From an uncultured Bacteroidales bacterium (lineage in GTDB: Bacteria > Bacteroidota > Bacteroidia > Bacteroidales > FEN-979): DNA of 64,000 nucleotides. Under the pieces are notes generated by a model. It was not told the DNA's origin, did not search any database, and worked only from the letters and a program-made list of their open reading frames with translations. The translations under genes and the position numbers were made by a program. This document shows positions 8,456-19,317 of this stretch, in pieces; the first letter of the stretch is position 1; each line of letters opens with the position of its first letter. The stretch is taken from NCBI GenBank assembly GCA_903903985.1, contig CAIVAT010000013.1:1-64000 (forward strand), written 5' to 3'.

Positions 8456-11443
8456 ATGAAGTCTTTCAGGGCCTGTTTGTTTTTTTCCTGTTTTTTCTTC
8501 TTTCCGGTCATTACCATATTTGGTGAAGGCACGAAACAACTGAGGCCGGATACAACCTATCCGGGGAGCATTCAAATAGCTGATCCATCATGGGGGGTCT
8601 GTTTTGCTATGTCGGGCTGTGATGACGATCATAAATTATTTGTAAGGATTGCAAGTCCCTCCGAAAAGATTTATTTGGGATTTAACACAACAAATCTTAA
8701 AATTAAAATAACGAAAAATGGGGTTGTGCTTTTTGGGCCCAGGACAATTACACTCACTTCTCAAGGTTATCTTAGATATTTGAGCCAGGCCATTGCCGGG
8801 CCGAACGTGCTGAACGTTCATGGCTATAATGCCTTACAATTCGCCCCGGGCAGCCCGGGCGATTACAGCATAGAGTTCGAACCAGCCGGGGAGATAACAA
8901 GATTTGATATCACGGTCATTGATACAGCCGTTTCTCCCCTGGCAGCCATTGAGGGCCGGCTCTGGTCAAAAAACTGGCGTCTTGCAACCGGGGTTACTTC
9001 GGTTCCTGCCAATGTTTTCCTTGGAACCATGTATATTTATTCCGACGACTCTGTAGTTACATCAATCTATTTTAACCGCATGTTGCCCGGTGAAATTGAT
9101 CTTACTGCCAACAGCAACGGATTATTTCCCCCGCCTGCACGTTTTGACACCAGCCGTATGTCACGAAACGGCCGCTACCTTTACCCGCAATTTAAAATTT
9201 TCCTAAGCAATCCTGATTCAACCCAATTCCCGACAGGAACGCTGGGTTTGATTCAGAACGGGGTTCTTGTTACCCCGCAATGTGACGGATCGTTCATGCT
9301 CACTTTTACGGCAAATAAACCCGGGGAAATTAAAGTCGAAATAGAGGTAAACCCTTTACCTGGTCACCAGCCTGAAGATGTTACACTGACCACTGCAGTA
9401 ACAGCAGGAACCAACACAATCACCTGGAATGGCCTGGATGGGTTGGGCGTTCCTGTTCCATCCGGAACGGTCGTTGGCATTAATATCTCCTATATCAATG
9501 GCCTTACGAATGTTGCATTATTCAGTATTGTAAAAAATCTGTATGGTTTTATTGTCTCGCTTGTCAGACCATCCGGGCCACCGCTTGCCATGTACTGGGA
9601 TGATAGTAAATTGCCATGGTGGGGAGGATTAATCCAACTGGATGGTTGCCATGGTTCCTTGCCATCCAATGGCTGCCATACCTGGGATGGAGGCAGTAAT
9701 TGGGGGCTCGGACAAAGCAACACCGTGAATAGCTGGTGGTATGCATGCAGCAGCAATTCCAATCTTGGCAATTTCACGGCATTGCGATTTCCTCAGCAAG
9801 CCATGAATATCCTTGGCCCGCAGGAAACTTGTTCATACAGTACGGAGGCATATACCATTCAACCGGATCCGCTGCCAGATGCAGATCCGGGCAGCTACAA
9901 CTGGGTGCTTACCGATGCAAACACCGGCGCCACGCTCTTCGATGCGTTTAACAAAGGAACGACCATTAACATCGATTTTTCGCTTTACCCGGCAGGGCCG
10001 AAATGGCTGAAAGTAAGAGGCAGCTCAACTACTTGCGCCTTCGGGCCATTCGGACCCGGGGCCAATGGCATCCTGATCAACAGCAATTCACCGCCGCAAA
10101 TCACCAATGCCGCCAATTCCTTACAAATCTGCAGCGGCGGCCTGGCTGCCATTTTCCTCCAGGCATCCATTCCATTGACAACTTTCAGTTATACGGCCAG
10201 TGCGACCTCCGTATCGGTTTCCGGGTATTTTCCCGGCAATGTCAACCCGATCCTGCAAACGCTTTTCAACTCGGGAACGGAAGCGGATTCCGTCATTTAT
10301 CGCGTGGTGCCCGCTACCATGCTTTGTGATGGGGATACAACCAGCTTCTACGTCATAGTCAGCCCCAATTTGCCCGTCGGCGTTTCCATCGCCGCTCCAT
10401 CAAATCCCGCATGCGCCGGCTATTCTGTTACATTTACGGCTGCCCCTGCAAACGGCGGAACGGCCCCTCATTTTCAATGGTATGTTAATGGCACCGGTTC
10501 AGGAACCGACAGCCCGGTTTTTTCCTATATCCCGGCAAATAATGACAACGTTTATTGTGAAATAATGTCAAATTCCAATTGTGTTGCCGGTAATCCTGCA
10601 ATTTCATCAACTATTCTGATGACCGTGAAATCAAACCCAGATGTTTCCTTCACCTCCTGTTTTGACACCGTGACAACCATCAATGCCAAACCCTTCAGGC
10701 TTGGCGGAGGAATCCCTTATGGAGGAACCTATTCCGGTTCGGGAGTGAACCCCCTGACCGGGGTTTTTACGCCATCCGCGGCTGGATTGGGATTGAAAAC
10801 CATCAACTATACCTCTACCAATAGTTATTCATGCAGTGCATTTAAATCAAGGACTATTCTTGTCCAATCCCCGCCACTGTTTGCCTGCGGGAATTCTTTA
10901 CAGGATATCCGCGATGGCAAATCGTACCCGACCATTTTAATCGGGACCCAATGCTGGATGGCCTCGAACCTGAATTACGGCAAAACTGTTTCTGCATCCA
11001 GGGTTCAATATGACAACTGCATTTCGGAAAAACATTGTATTAACGACCTGCCTGGTAATTGCACAAATTACGGCGGGCTTTACCAGTGGGAGGAGATGAT
11101 GAAGTATGACGATACACCCGCCGGGCAGGGGTTGTGTCCACCGGGTTGGCATGTGCCGACGGAAGGCGAATGGACCATATTATTTAATTTTTACCAGGGA
11201 AATTCCCTCGCCGGGAAGCCCCTGCAGGATCCATTTACCGATGGATTCAAGGCATTGCAAAGCGGTGTTTTTTATCTGAATTCAAGGATGAGCTTTATGG
11301 GATTCGCCACGATCTTCTGGTCATCAACACCCGGCACCCAGGACACCGGGATCGCTCATGGGTTAAACAGCAATAACAATTCGGTTTCCCTGTATGAGTC
11401 GTCAAAGGCAAATTCACTGTCTGTGAGGTGTTTAAAAGATTAA
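8456..11443 (+). CDS. Large secreted protein with C-terminal FISUMP (Fib_succ_major) domain
   Basis: Signal peptide; C-terminal DIRDGKSYPTILIGTQCWMASNLNYG...GLYQWEEMMKYDD...CPPGWHVPTEGEWTIL...SVRCLKD. Confidence 0.85.
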   Translation: MKSFRACLFFSCFFFFPVITIFGEGTKQLRPDTTYPGSIQIADPSWGVCFAMSGCDDDHKLFVRIASPSEKIYLGFNTTNLKIKITKNGVVLFGPRTITLTSQGYLRYLSQAIAGPNVLNVHGYNALQFAPGSPGDYSIEFEPAGEITRFDITVIDTAVSPLAAIEGRLWSKNWRLATGVTSVPANVFLGTMYIYSDDSVVTSIYFNRMLPGEIDLTANSNGLFPPPARFDTSRMSRNGRYLYPQFKIFLSNPDSTQFPTGTLGLIQNGVLVTPQCDGSFMLTFTANKPGEIKVEIEVNPLPGHQPEDVTLTTAVTAGTNTITWNGLDGLGVPVPSGTVVGINISYINGLTNVALFSIVKNLYGFIVSLVRPSGPPLAMYWDDSKLPWWGGLIQLDGCHGSLPSNGCHTWDGGSNWGLGQSNTVNSWWYACSSNSNLGNFTALRFPQQAMNILGPQETCSYSTEAYTIQPDPLPDADPGSYNWVLTDANTGATLFDAFNKGTTINIDFSLYPAGPKWLKVRGSSTTCAFGPFGPGANGILINSNSPPQITNAANSLQICSGGLAAIFLQASIPLTTFSYTASATSVSVSGYFPGNVNPILQTLFNSGTEADSVIYRVVPATMLCDGDTTSFYVIVSPNLPVGVSIAAPSNPACAGYSVTFTAAPANGGTAPHFQWYVNGTGSGTDSPVFSYIPANNDNVYCEIMSNSNCVAGNPAISSTILMTVKSNPDVSFTSCFDTVTTINAKPFRLGGGIPYGGTYSGSGVNPLTGVFTPSAAGLGLKTINYTSTNSYSCSAFKSRTILVQSPPLFACGNSLQDIRDGKSYPTILIGTQCWMASNLNYGKTVSASRVQYDNCISEKHCINDLPGNCTNYGGLYQWEEMMKYDDTPAGQGLCPPGWHVPTEGEWTILFNFYQGNSLAGKPLQDPFTDGFKALQSGVFYLNSRMSFMGFATIFWSSTPGTQDTGIAHGLNSNNNSVSLYESSKANSLSVRCLKD

Positions 11444-12151
11444 ACTGCTGGTTCCGGCATCAGGAACAGCATCACAAAGATCGTTTCAAGGAAAACGAGA
11501 AAAACCATTGCGGTTCAATTTTTCCAAAGGATCTTTCAGTTTACCAATCTTTTCAAGCCGAAATTGATCATCGAATGACCACAAGATTTTTTATGCGCAT
11601 TTTGTCGTTTTTATTTCAATTTTACGCAATAATTTAACAGGCAATATATTGATAACCAGGTATTTATTAACAATCGATTTTCAGAGATCCCCTTAATTCT
11701 TCCATTTGCGCTAATAACAGCCCATCTTGTCTTCCTGCATGAACCTATCTATGAGTTGATAAAATAAAGCATCCTGAGGCATTTCGTCGGTTATGGGTGA
11801 GGGGGTATCAGGAATAATATCACCGGAGGTAAATACTGATCTGCAGTAAGCCACCTTGCAAGTTCACATGAAATCGCCTATTGACTTTCCTTAATTTATT
11901 CATTACATTTGCGACGCACTCTGTAAATCGAACACCCGGATGGATTTGGAATCAACCAGATGTTGATCCAAATATACAAGGTTTAAAACCACATAAATAG
12001 CAGGTTCATTCCCGGAAAATATTAATAGAAAATGGCTTTCAATTGATTCAGATATATCAATCCTCTTGCTTGCATTTATTTGCTACATGCAACCATTGAG
12101 ACAAGTGCAAACTGAAACCCATCAAAAACCATATTAATAAATACCTGAAAA

Positions 12152-13492
12152 ATGAAAAAGACAACTTTAATGATTGCCATTTATATGATAATGATGGTAA
12201 TCACTGCCAATTCACAAATGTGGGTTACACAAAATGTAAACCCTGTAAACCAGGGATATAATTTTACCTGCCTGTCAGTGGTTGATCATAACACCGTTTT
12301 GGGCATAGGTACATTGATTGATGAGCCGGAAGGTTATAGATTTAATTATATCAGTCGTACGATTGATGGCGGGATGAACTGGAATAGCAATGCCCTTGAC
12401 ACAGACTGGATGGTATCAAGTTTCCAGGCCCTCAGTGCAGACACTGCATGGATGTCGACCGCCTCCATTCAGGGGATATACCATGGAGGTAATCATTTAT
12501 CATCCATCAGAAAAACAACAGATGGCGGGCAAACATGGATTAAAAACACCAGCATCACATTCGACAGCGTTAATTCTTATTGCGACTTCATGCATTTCTT
12601 TAATTCCAATGAAGGAGTTACTTTTGGCGATGTACATAATGGCGCCTGGGAAGTTTATTATACATCGGATGGAGGAATTCTCTGGAACATGGCTGACAGC
12701 CTGCCTCAACCTTTATCAGGAGAGGCAGTCCATGATAATACGCAATATGTGCTGGGTGATCATATCTGGGCAACATCGACCAAAGGAAGAGTTATATATT
12801 CTCAAGACAAGGGGCATATCTGGAAGGCCGCATCTGTGGGGAGCTTTCAGTTTCCGCTGATGTTGCGTGTTGCTTTTTTTGGTCCATTGGAAGGAATTGC
12901 AGCCAGGTATAATTATTCCAACAATGTTACTGATAATGTTTACCGCACCCATGACGGAGGCAAAACCTGGAGCAAAATTTCGCATACCGGACCGGTTTAC
13001 CTGTCCTATCCCGCAGGAAATCTTTTTATTGTCCCGGGTAGTAATATTGTGATTTCAAACGGTGGAGGAAGTTCATATTATGGCAGTTCTTTCAGCGCAG
13101 ATTATGGCGCAACGTGGACAGGTATTGATGCTTCGAAAAAATACGGAGTTGCTGACGGTAAAGACTGGAACTCACTTTGGACCGGGCAGTATTCAACTAT
13201 TCCCGGAATAGGTGGAATTGCAAAATGGGATGGCATCATCTTAGGGATGAACAGAATATTATTGGAGGGGGATCTTTCCATATATCCCAACCCCGCCACT
13301 GCTGCCATCACGATCTCAACGATCCTCCGTGGGCAACTCTTCGTCATGAATCTCAACAACCAGGAAATAATGCAACAAAAGATTACCCAACCAACCACTA
13401 CCATTGATATAAGCAATTTGCCAAAAGGGGTTTATGTGATAAAAATTATCGGGGACAGATGTGTACAGATGGGGAAGGTGATCAAACAATAA
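12152..13492 (+). CDS. Secreted BNR/sialidase-like propeller protein with T9SS C-terminal sorting domain
   Basis: Repeated TxDGGxTW/SxDxGxxW motifs; C-terminal IYPNPATAAITIS...LPKGVYVIKIIGDRCVQMGKVIKQ. Confidence 0.82.
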   Translation: MKKTTLMIAIYMIMMVITANSQMWVTQNVNPVNQGYNFTCLSVVDHNTVLGIGTLIDEPEGYRFNYISRTIDGGMNWNSNALDTDWMVSSFQALSADTAWMSTASIQGIYHGGNHLSSIRKTTDGGQTWIKNTSITFDSVNSYCDFMHFFNSNEGVTFGDVHNGAWEVYYTSDGGILWNMADSLPQPLSGEAVHDNTQYVLGDHIWATSTKGRVIYSQDKGHIWKAASVGSFQFPLMLRVAFFGPLEGIAARYNYSNNVTDNVYRTHDGGKTWSKISHTGPVYLSYPAGNLFIVPGSNIVISNGGGSSYYGSSFSADYGATWTGIDASKKYGVADGKDWNSLWTGQYSTIPGIGGIAKWDGIILGMNRILLEGDLSIYPNPATAAITISTILRGQLFVMNLNNQEIMQQKITQPTTTIDISNLPKGVYVIKIIGDRCVQMGKVIKQ

Positions 13493-13546
13493 CTTCATCT
13501 GTTGCGGGCCATAAACCGGGGTGACCCCTTTTCCGATTAATTTTTT

Positions 13547-13712
13547 ACCACTCAGGCACTGAGAACACTTAGGAACACTAAGATTTGGGTTCATATAATA
13601 TCATTTCTTTCAGCTTTCTCAGTGATTCGTGTCCTTAGTGCCTCAGTGGTTTTCCTTATTACCACTCAGACACTGAGAGTACTTAGCACTGAGAGCACAT
13701 AGGAACACGAAG
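13547..13712. repeat. Intergenic repeat cluster, ACCACTCAGGCACTGAG...GGAACACxAAG type; direct copies at 13547-13582 and 13661-13712, inverted copy at 13618-13650
   Basis: Read directly between convergent genes. Confidence 0.7.
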
Positions 13713-13817
13713 TCTTTGCTGGTTTACCGAAGGCTTCCGCTACCAATGGGACCATGGCAGTAAAGGCTAGACGACATGAGTCTGCCAGATGAGTTTTACC
13801 TTTCATCCGCCTTTCCC

Positions 13818-16364
13818 CTAATTCACCGTCAGGATTTTCCCAGGGGAGATGGTTAATTTTCCGCCGGGATGGATATTGACATTCTTTGCTGTCAAGTTGT
13901 AATTGAGCACAGGAAAAGGCTTGTTGTGGCTGAATATGATGATCGACGATTGTGATCCCGGTACCAGCCCTTCGGCCCAGTTGCCGCAATCGCCCATATC
14001 TGTCGTATTCTTGTTTCCTGTCCATATGGAAATATTTCTCACCATTTTCCCCGGCCCGCTCCGGGTATTCACTGCTGTTGGGGCCGTATAAGTCACATTG
14101 ACCCAGCAACGCTGCCCGGCACAGGTATCCATGGTATTCCTCACTTTAACGGTGATCCAGCCTTCACTTGAAACAGGGTAATTCAAAGTGAGCGGAGATG
14201 CAGCAGTTGTAATACCCGAGGATGTGGCCACCATGTCGCCCGATGCATTGTAGAAACTTACGGTCAGGTTCTTCCCATCAATTTCCGGCCACACCGAACA
14301 GGATACCTGCGAGATTCCTGCAGGATAGATCTTCCCGGCAACCCGCTCATTCGTAGAACTATCGGGCAGCCTGCCCCCCTGACCCAGCGAACCGCAGTGG
14401 CTGTCGCCCAGATCATCGGCCATTTCCCATTCCTGGGTGGTGGAACTGCTCCGCGGCGGCGTATAGGATGAAAGGTACGCGTACATATCAGGTACCGAAG
14501 TAAATGTGATGCCGGCTGGTGCGGGAGCCCAAACGGAGTATCCATGTCCGCGGGCTCCTGGAATGCTGTGCCCGTTCGGAGCCGTTTTAATGAGCACACG
14601 CCCGTCGTTGTATACGGTCGTAGTGGTTAGTCCATGAGCCCCGGAATAATCATACAGTTCAACATTATGCCAGGCCGGGTCGCTCGTGGAAACCCATACC
14701 TGCTGATCCTGCGAATTGTCGGAAACAGCGAAGTAGGCATCCGTAATTCCGATGAGCGCTTTCCCGATCCTTTCGATTACGAGATGATCAGCGCCGGAAC
14801 CGGTAACATAATAAGGAGCTGAAGAACCACCCAGGGAGGTAGGCACTGCATATGAACCGCTTTTAAATCCCAGTTTCTGGTGTGCCTGCATGATATTCTG
14901 AATGTCGCTTCTCACCGGCAGATCGGTTTCGGAAGTGGGAAGATGGCTCCATCTTTTGCCTGTGGTGCCGATGTCGAAGAGGTCTTCAAAAAACACGCAG
15001 GGATTGCCGTCGACCGAGAATGCCACTGCATAGGCCGCTGCCAGCCTTGGGTCGCGGGGATCGATATGGGAGCCGGGCCCGTATAGTTCATTGGCCATGT
15101 CCCAGCCGCTGGGATCACCAAGGGGTTGGCTGTAATTCCCGTTCGTTGACAGGATGGGACGGAAATTATCATGCCCGTTCACGAATGGGACCGACCGGTA
15201 AACACGCGTAGAGCCGTAATCGTAATAACGCTTCCCTTGCTGGCAGGAAGGAATATTCTGCATGTCGTAATAACCCCCGCCCATGATCAGTCCATAGATA
15301 CCACTTCCATTGGTACTGTACCCCCGCAGGCTGATATCCGTCGTCCCAGTATGTTCCTCACCCCCTGCTGCCACGCTGGCCACATAATTATCAAGATCGA
15401 ACTGGCTGCCGATCCATTCACCAAAGCACATCATGTTCTGCCCCCCGGCGGCAAATGCAGGGAGGTTATACTTCACATTCATGATGAAACTGGTCTGGGC
15501 ATAAATTGAATAATGTTTGACCGCATCCAGCCTGAATCCATCAACCCCGGTTTGTTTCTTGAACCAGGCCACGTATTCCCTGCCTCCATCCAGCATGTAA
15601 TTGGATGACTGGGCCGGATTGTAGTAAGGTCTTGTGACCCCAAATATCGTAGCCGATCCGGAAGTCGGGATATTCGAACTTTGTCCGTAAGCCCCCGGGG
15701 TTTCATAGTCAATGTCGGGCCCCCAATAGGTGCTGCAGATATCACCGCTGTTGCAGTTGTTCATGAAATTCGGATGAAAATTGCTGTAATTTTTGGCCCA
15801 GCGTCCGGACCTGGTCCAATAGTCATTTTGGGATTCGTCGAACCTTGGTGTTTTATAGGACACGTATCGGAAATTTTTGAAGCCACCGGCGCTTTGCATG
15901 GAATAGTTTGGTTCAGGATCCAGCCCGCCTACATTGTTTGCATCAACACAATGGTTCAGCACCATGTCTTCAATTACTTCGATCCCGTTGGCATGAAGGA
16001 CAGCGATCAGGCGGAGCAGTTCGTCCTTTGTTCCCATCCGCGTTGAATCACCATTCTGTTTTTGATATTTATCTCCAAGGTCATACATATCAAAAGGAGC
16101 ATAACCAACAGAATTGGCAGAGCTGTTCTTGGCAGCGGGAGGAATCCAGACTGCATCGAAACCCATGGCCCTGAGGCGGGGAGCCAGTTCAGTGAGATAG
16201 TTCGCCCAGCCATTCCTGAAATTATAGTTATAATAATCCCACCAAAACCCCTGAAAAACAACCCTTGAAACATTCTGCGTGATTTGCGCACCTGAACGCA
16301 GGGAAAAAAAGGCTGACAGGACCAGGCAAAGTAAAATCAGCTTGACACAGGTTGTTATTTTCAT
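13818..16364 (-). CDS. Secreted alpha-amylase (GH13)
   Basis: Catalytic-region motifs VIEDMVLNH, GFRLDAVKH, FVNGHDNF; likely start at 16364 (MKITTCVKLILLC signal peptide) rather than the ORF start at 16499. Confidence 0.88.
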   Translation of the reverse strand: MKITTCVKLILLCLVLSAFFSLRSGAQITQNVSRVVFQGFWWDYYNYNFRNGWANYLTELAPRLRAMGFDAVWIPPAAKNSSANSVGYAPFDMYDLGDKYQKQNGDSTRMGTKDELLRLIAVLHANGIEVIEDMVLNHCVDANNVGGLDPEPNYSMQSAGGFKNFRYVSYKTPRFDESQNDYWTRSGRWAKNYSNFHPNFMNNCNSGDICSTYWGPDIDYETPGAYGQSSNIPTSGSATIFGVTRPYYNPAQSSNYMLDGGREYVAWFKKQTGVDGFRLDAVKHYSIYAQTSFIMNVKYNLPAFAAGGQNMMCFGEWIGSQFDLDNYVASVAAGGEEHTGTTDISLRGYSTNGSGIYGLIMGGGYYDMQNIPSCQQGKRYYDYGSTRVYRSVPFVNGHDNFRPILSTNGNYSQPLGDPSGWDMANELYGPGSHIDPRDPRLAAAYAVAFSVDGNPCVFFEDLFDIGTTGKRWSHLPTSETDLPVRSDIQNIMQAHQKLGFKSGSYAVPTSLGGSSAPYYVTGSGADHLVIERIGKALIGITDAYFAVSDNSQDQQVWVSTSDPAWHNVELYDYSGAHGLTTTTVYNDGRVLIKTAPNGHSIPGARGHGYSVWAPAPAGITFTSVPDMYAYLSSYTPPRSSSTTQEWEMADDLGDSHCGSLGQGGRLPDSSTNERVAGKIYPAGISQVSCSVWPEIDGKNLTVSFYNASGDMVATSSGITTAASPLTLNYPVSSEGWITVKVRNTMDTCAGQRCWVNVTYTAPTAVNTRSGPGKMVRNISIWTGNKNTTDMGDCGNWAEGLVPGSQSSIIIFSHNKPFPVLNYNLTAKNVNIHPGGKLTISPGKILTVN

Positions 16365-16803
16365 CTCAGATTGAATATGCGTAGACGGATAAGGACTACT
16401 GGTTAACTTTGAGTCTGGTTGAATAGCAAAGCACTCACCACAAAACATGATTACAAATATAACAAAATATAACAAACAGTAATGACAGGAAATTGTCAAA
16501 TAAAAATCTTAATCACTGTATATCAATGTTTTATACTATATTCCCTGATCGTTTGTATTTGTTGATTTTTCCTTTACAAAAGGCATTAAAGCCAGGGAGC
16601 CATCACTTCCTGTATTGTCGTTTCCATCAGTAAAATCAAGTGCTATAAACGGTTCAGGCATTGGTCTATTTATTTGCAGATAATTTTCAGTGGCCGGCAG
16701 CCGGATAACACGGTTCCTGGAAAGGATGGTCCGGCCATTCCCGGAAGGAACAGTTTAAAGGCATTTTCCCTGATTACAAGGAATTGAATTTTAATCCCTA
16801 TTT

Positions 16804-19251
16804 TTGTTACGCGGCAGAAACAGGATAAACCCTGCACAGCCTAAACCAATGGAACCCTTTATCAGCAAGGTGGATATAACGTATAAAAACAAGTACTGCC
16901 TGACTTGCAAGGCAGCCGCTATTTTGTTTTTTTTCATTATTGCCTTGTTTATCCTCGTGGGGTGCAATGTCACAAAGAACCTGGACTCCAGCGAGCATCT
17001 CCTGATCAAAAATAAAATTCATATCTCCGACAGGAAGGTCCTTTCCGAAGAACTCGAACCCTATGTACAGCAAAAGCCCAATAAAAAATTTGGTTTTTTC
17101 CGGATGAACATTGCGTTGTACAACATGGGAAACAAAGGGAAGGATACCAAGTTCAAGAAATGGCTGCGTACGAAAGCTGGTTCGGAGCCTGTCCTGCTCG
17201 ATACAAGTCTTGTCTCGGTTTCCATTAAGCAGATGACCATGTATCTTGCAAACAAGGGGTATTTTAAATCTACCATTACCGATACGATCCTCTTCAAAAA
17301 GAAAAAGGCCTCGGTCCAGTACCGTGTGCATGTTTCAAAACCCTACCAGATAAAAAATCTGCAGTATGCTGTGGCTGATACCCAGGTGGCTTCCTTTGTT
17401 TTTCAGGACACCTCCAAGTGCCTGATAAAGAAAGGTCAGAATTTCGATTCCTATGTTCTTGACAATGAGCGAACAAGGATCACCAACAACCTATTAAACG
17501 ATGGTTTCTTCCGGTTTTCAAACATATACATCAAATACAGGATTGACACCAGCCTCCAGCAGCACCAATGTGATATCACCATTGAAATCATCAACAGGGT
17601 TGAGCCATCCTTTGACAATTTCATGATGGTGAAACAAGTTCCACATAAACGATATTACATAAACAGGGTGTATGTTTATCCCGAGTTCGACCACCTGGTT
17701 GTTTATACCGGAGCATATGACACACTGGTAAAAACGTATCAGAGTCCTGTGAAGGGTCAGCCCCCGAACAGTTATTATTTTCTTTCCCAGAAGCATTTCC
17801 GGGTGAAACCCCGAACCATTTCACAGGCAATCTTTATTACCCCCGGCTCCCATTATAACCTTCTGGACGTCAACCAAAGCTATTCCCAGCTTTCCGGATT
17901 GCAGGTTTTCAAATATATCAATATCCAGTTCAGGGAGGTAGAAGCAGGCAGGGAGGCATTGTTGGGGAACAAAGACAATGTCGATTGTCATGTCGAATTG
18001 TCGCGGGCACCGGCACAATCATTCTCTGTGACCACCGACGGGACAAATTCAGCAGGGGCATTCGGGGTACAGGCCAGTCTTGGTTACCAGGTCCGCAATA
18101 TTTTCAGGGGAGCCCAGCTTTTCCGGATGAATCTGAGCGGATCACTTCAAATGCAGGCATCCGATGGCAACGGGGGCACTTCGTTCTTTAATACCATCGA
18201 ATTGGGTATTAATGCAGGGCTCACATTTCCGCAGTTCCTCATCCCGATCAGGCCTGAAACGATGCCAAAAAAATTCAAGCCAAAAACAACCATCAATATC
18301 GGGTACAACTATCAGCATCAACAGCATTATGACCGGCACATTTCTAATATAAACTTTGGTTATTCCTGGTTTCAGAATGAAACAATCCATCATGTGTTCA
18401 ACCCGGTGGAGGTTTCACTCGTGAAAGTTTATACGGATGCTTATTTTGATTCCGTTATGAACAGTGAACAGGATAACAGACTGAAGAACCAATATACTGA
18501 CCACATGGTTGCCGGGTTGAAGTATACCTTTACCTTTAACAACCAGCAAATCACCAAGGTAAAGGATTTTGTCTATATCCGGGCCAACTTTGAAACAGGG
18601 GGCAACCTCCTCTATGCCTGTAATAAAATTTTCAACACCGCGAAACCAGACAGCGGCGGTTACCGGGTTTTTGGATTGCCCTATGCACAATATGTTCGCC
18701 CGGATGCGGATTTTCGCTATTACAATGTCATCGGGAACAATTTTTCCATGGTTTACCGGTTTTATGGCGGGATCGGGATACCCTATGGAAATTCATCGCT
18801 TTTGCCCTTTGAAAAGGCCTTTTTTGCCGGTGGTGCCAATGGCATGCGGGGGTGGAAAATGTATACCCTTGGACCGGGAAGTTATCATAACGCTAATCCC
18901 AGCGCGACCTTCAACCAGATCGGTGATATTCAACTGGAAGCGAACGTTGAGTATCGTTTCCCGGTATATGGATTTATCCGCGGGGCCTTGTTTGTCGATG
19001 CAGGGAATATTTGGCTCCTTCAGGATTCACAGGATTTGCCGGGGGGAAAGTTCCTCTTTCCGGAATTCTTCAATCAGATCGCGCTGGATGCCGGTCTTGG
19101 GATCCGGTTCGACTTTGATTTTTTCATTTTCAGGTTAGATCCGGCGATCCCGTTGCGCGTTCCGTCGTATCCCCAGCATGATCGCTGGTACTTTAATAAA
19201 ATGCAGCTTTCGGATATCATCTGGAATTTTGGGATCGGGTACCCGTTCTGA
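16804..19251 (+). CDS. BamA/TamA-family outer membrane protein (Omp85 barrel; possible lipoprotein signal)
   Basis: POTRA-like N-terminus; C-terminal FFAGGANGMRGWKMYTLGPGSY and barrel strands; start may be 16849. Confidence 0.82.
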   Translation: MLRGRNRINPAQPKPMEPFISKVDITYKNKYCLTCKAAAILFFFIIALFILVGCNVTKNLDSSEHLLIKNKIHISDRKVLSEELEPYVQQKPNKKFGFFRMNIALYNMGNKGKDTKFKKWLRTKAGSEPVLLDTSLVSVSIKQMTMYLANKGYFKSTITDTILFKKKKASVQYRVHVSKPYQIKNLQYAVADTQVASFVFQDTSKCLIKKGQNFDSYVLDNERTRITNNLLNDGFFRFSNIYIKYRIDTSLQQHQCDITIEIINRVEPSFDNFMMVKQVPHKRYYINRVYVYPEFDHLVVYTGAYDTLVKTYQSPVKGQPPNSYYFLSQKHFRVKPRTISQAIFITPGSHYNLLDVNQSYSQLSGLQVFKYINIQFREVEAGREALLGNKDNVDCHVELSRAPAQSFSVTTDGTNSAGAFGVQASLGYQVRNIFRGAQLFRMNLSGSLQMQASDGNGGTSFFNTIELGINAGLTFPQFLIPIRPETMPKKFKPKTTINIGYNYQHQQHYDRHISNINFGYSWFQNETIHHVFNPVEVSLVKVYTDAYFDSVMNSEQDNRLKNQYTDHMVAGLKYTFTFNNQQITKVKDFVYIRANFETGGNLLYACNKIFNTAKPDSGGYRVFGLPYAQYVRPDADFRYYNVIGNNFSMVYRFYGGIGIPYGNSSLLPFEKAFFAGGANGMRGWKMYTLGPGSYHNANPSATFNQIGDIQLEANVEYRFPVYGFIRGALFVDAGNIWLLQDSQDLPGGKFLFPEFFNQIALDAGLGIRFDFDFFIFRLDPAIPLRVPSYPQHDRWYFNKMQLSDIIWNFGIGYPF

Positions 19252-19317
19252 AAGACGCAGGATGTGGGAAATTTTCGGCGAGAGGTAGTATCTCTTATGT
19301 CCCATGTCTTATGCTTT

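Noticed and set aside
9490-10329. Alternative-frame ORFs inside the 995-aa FISUMP protein gene
   Set aside because: Nested in a long, well-supported CDS; composition typical of shadow ORFs
16365-16499. N-terminal extension of the amylase ORF
   Set aside because: A second, better signal peptide starts at 16364; the extension is probably not translated
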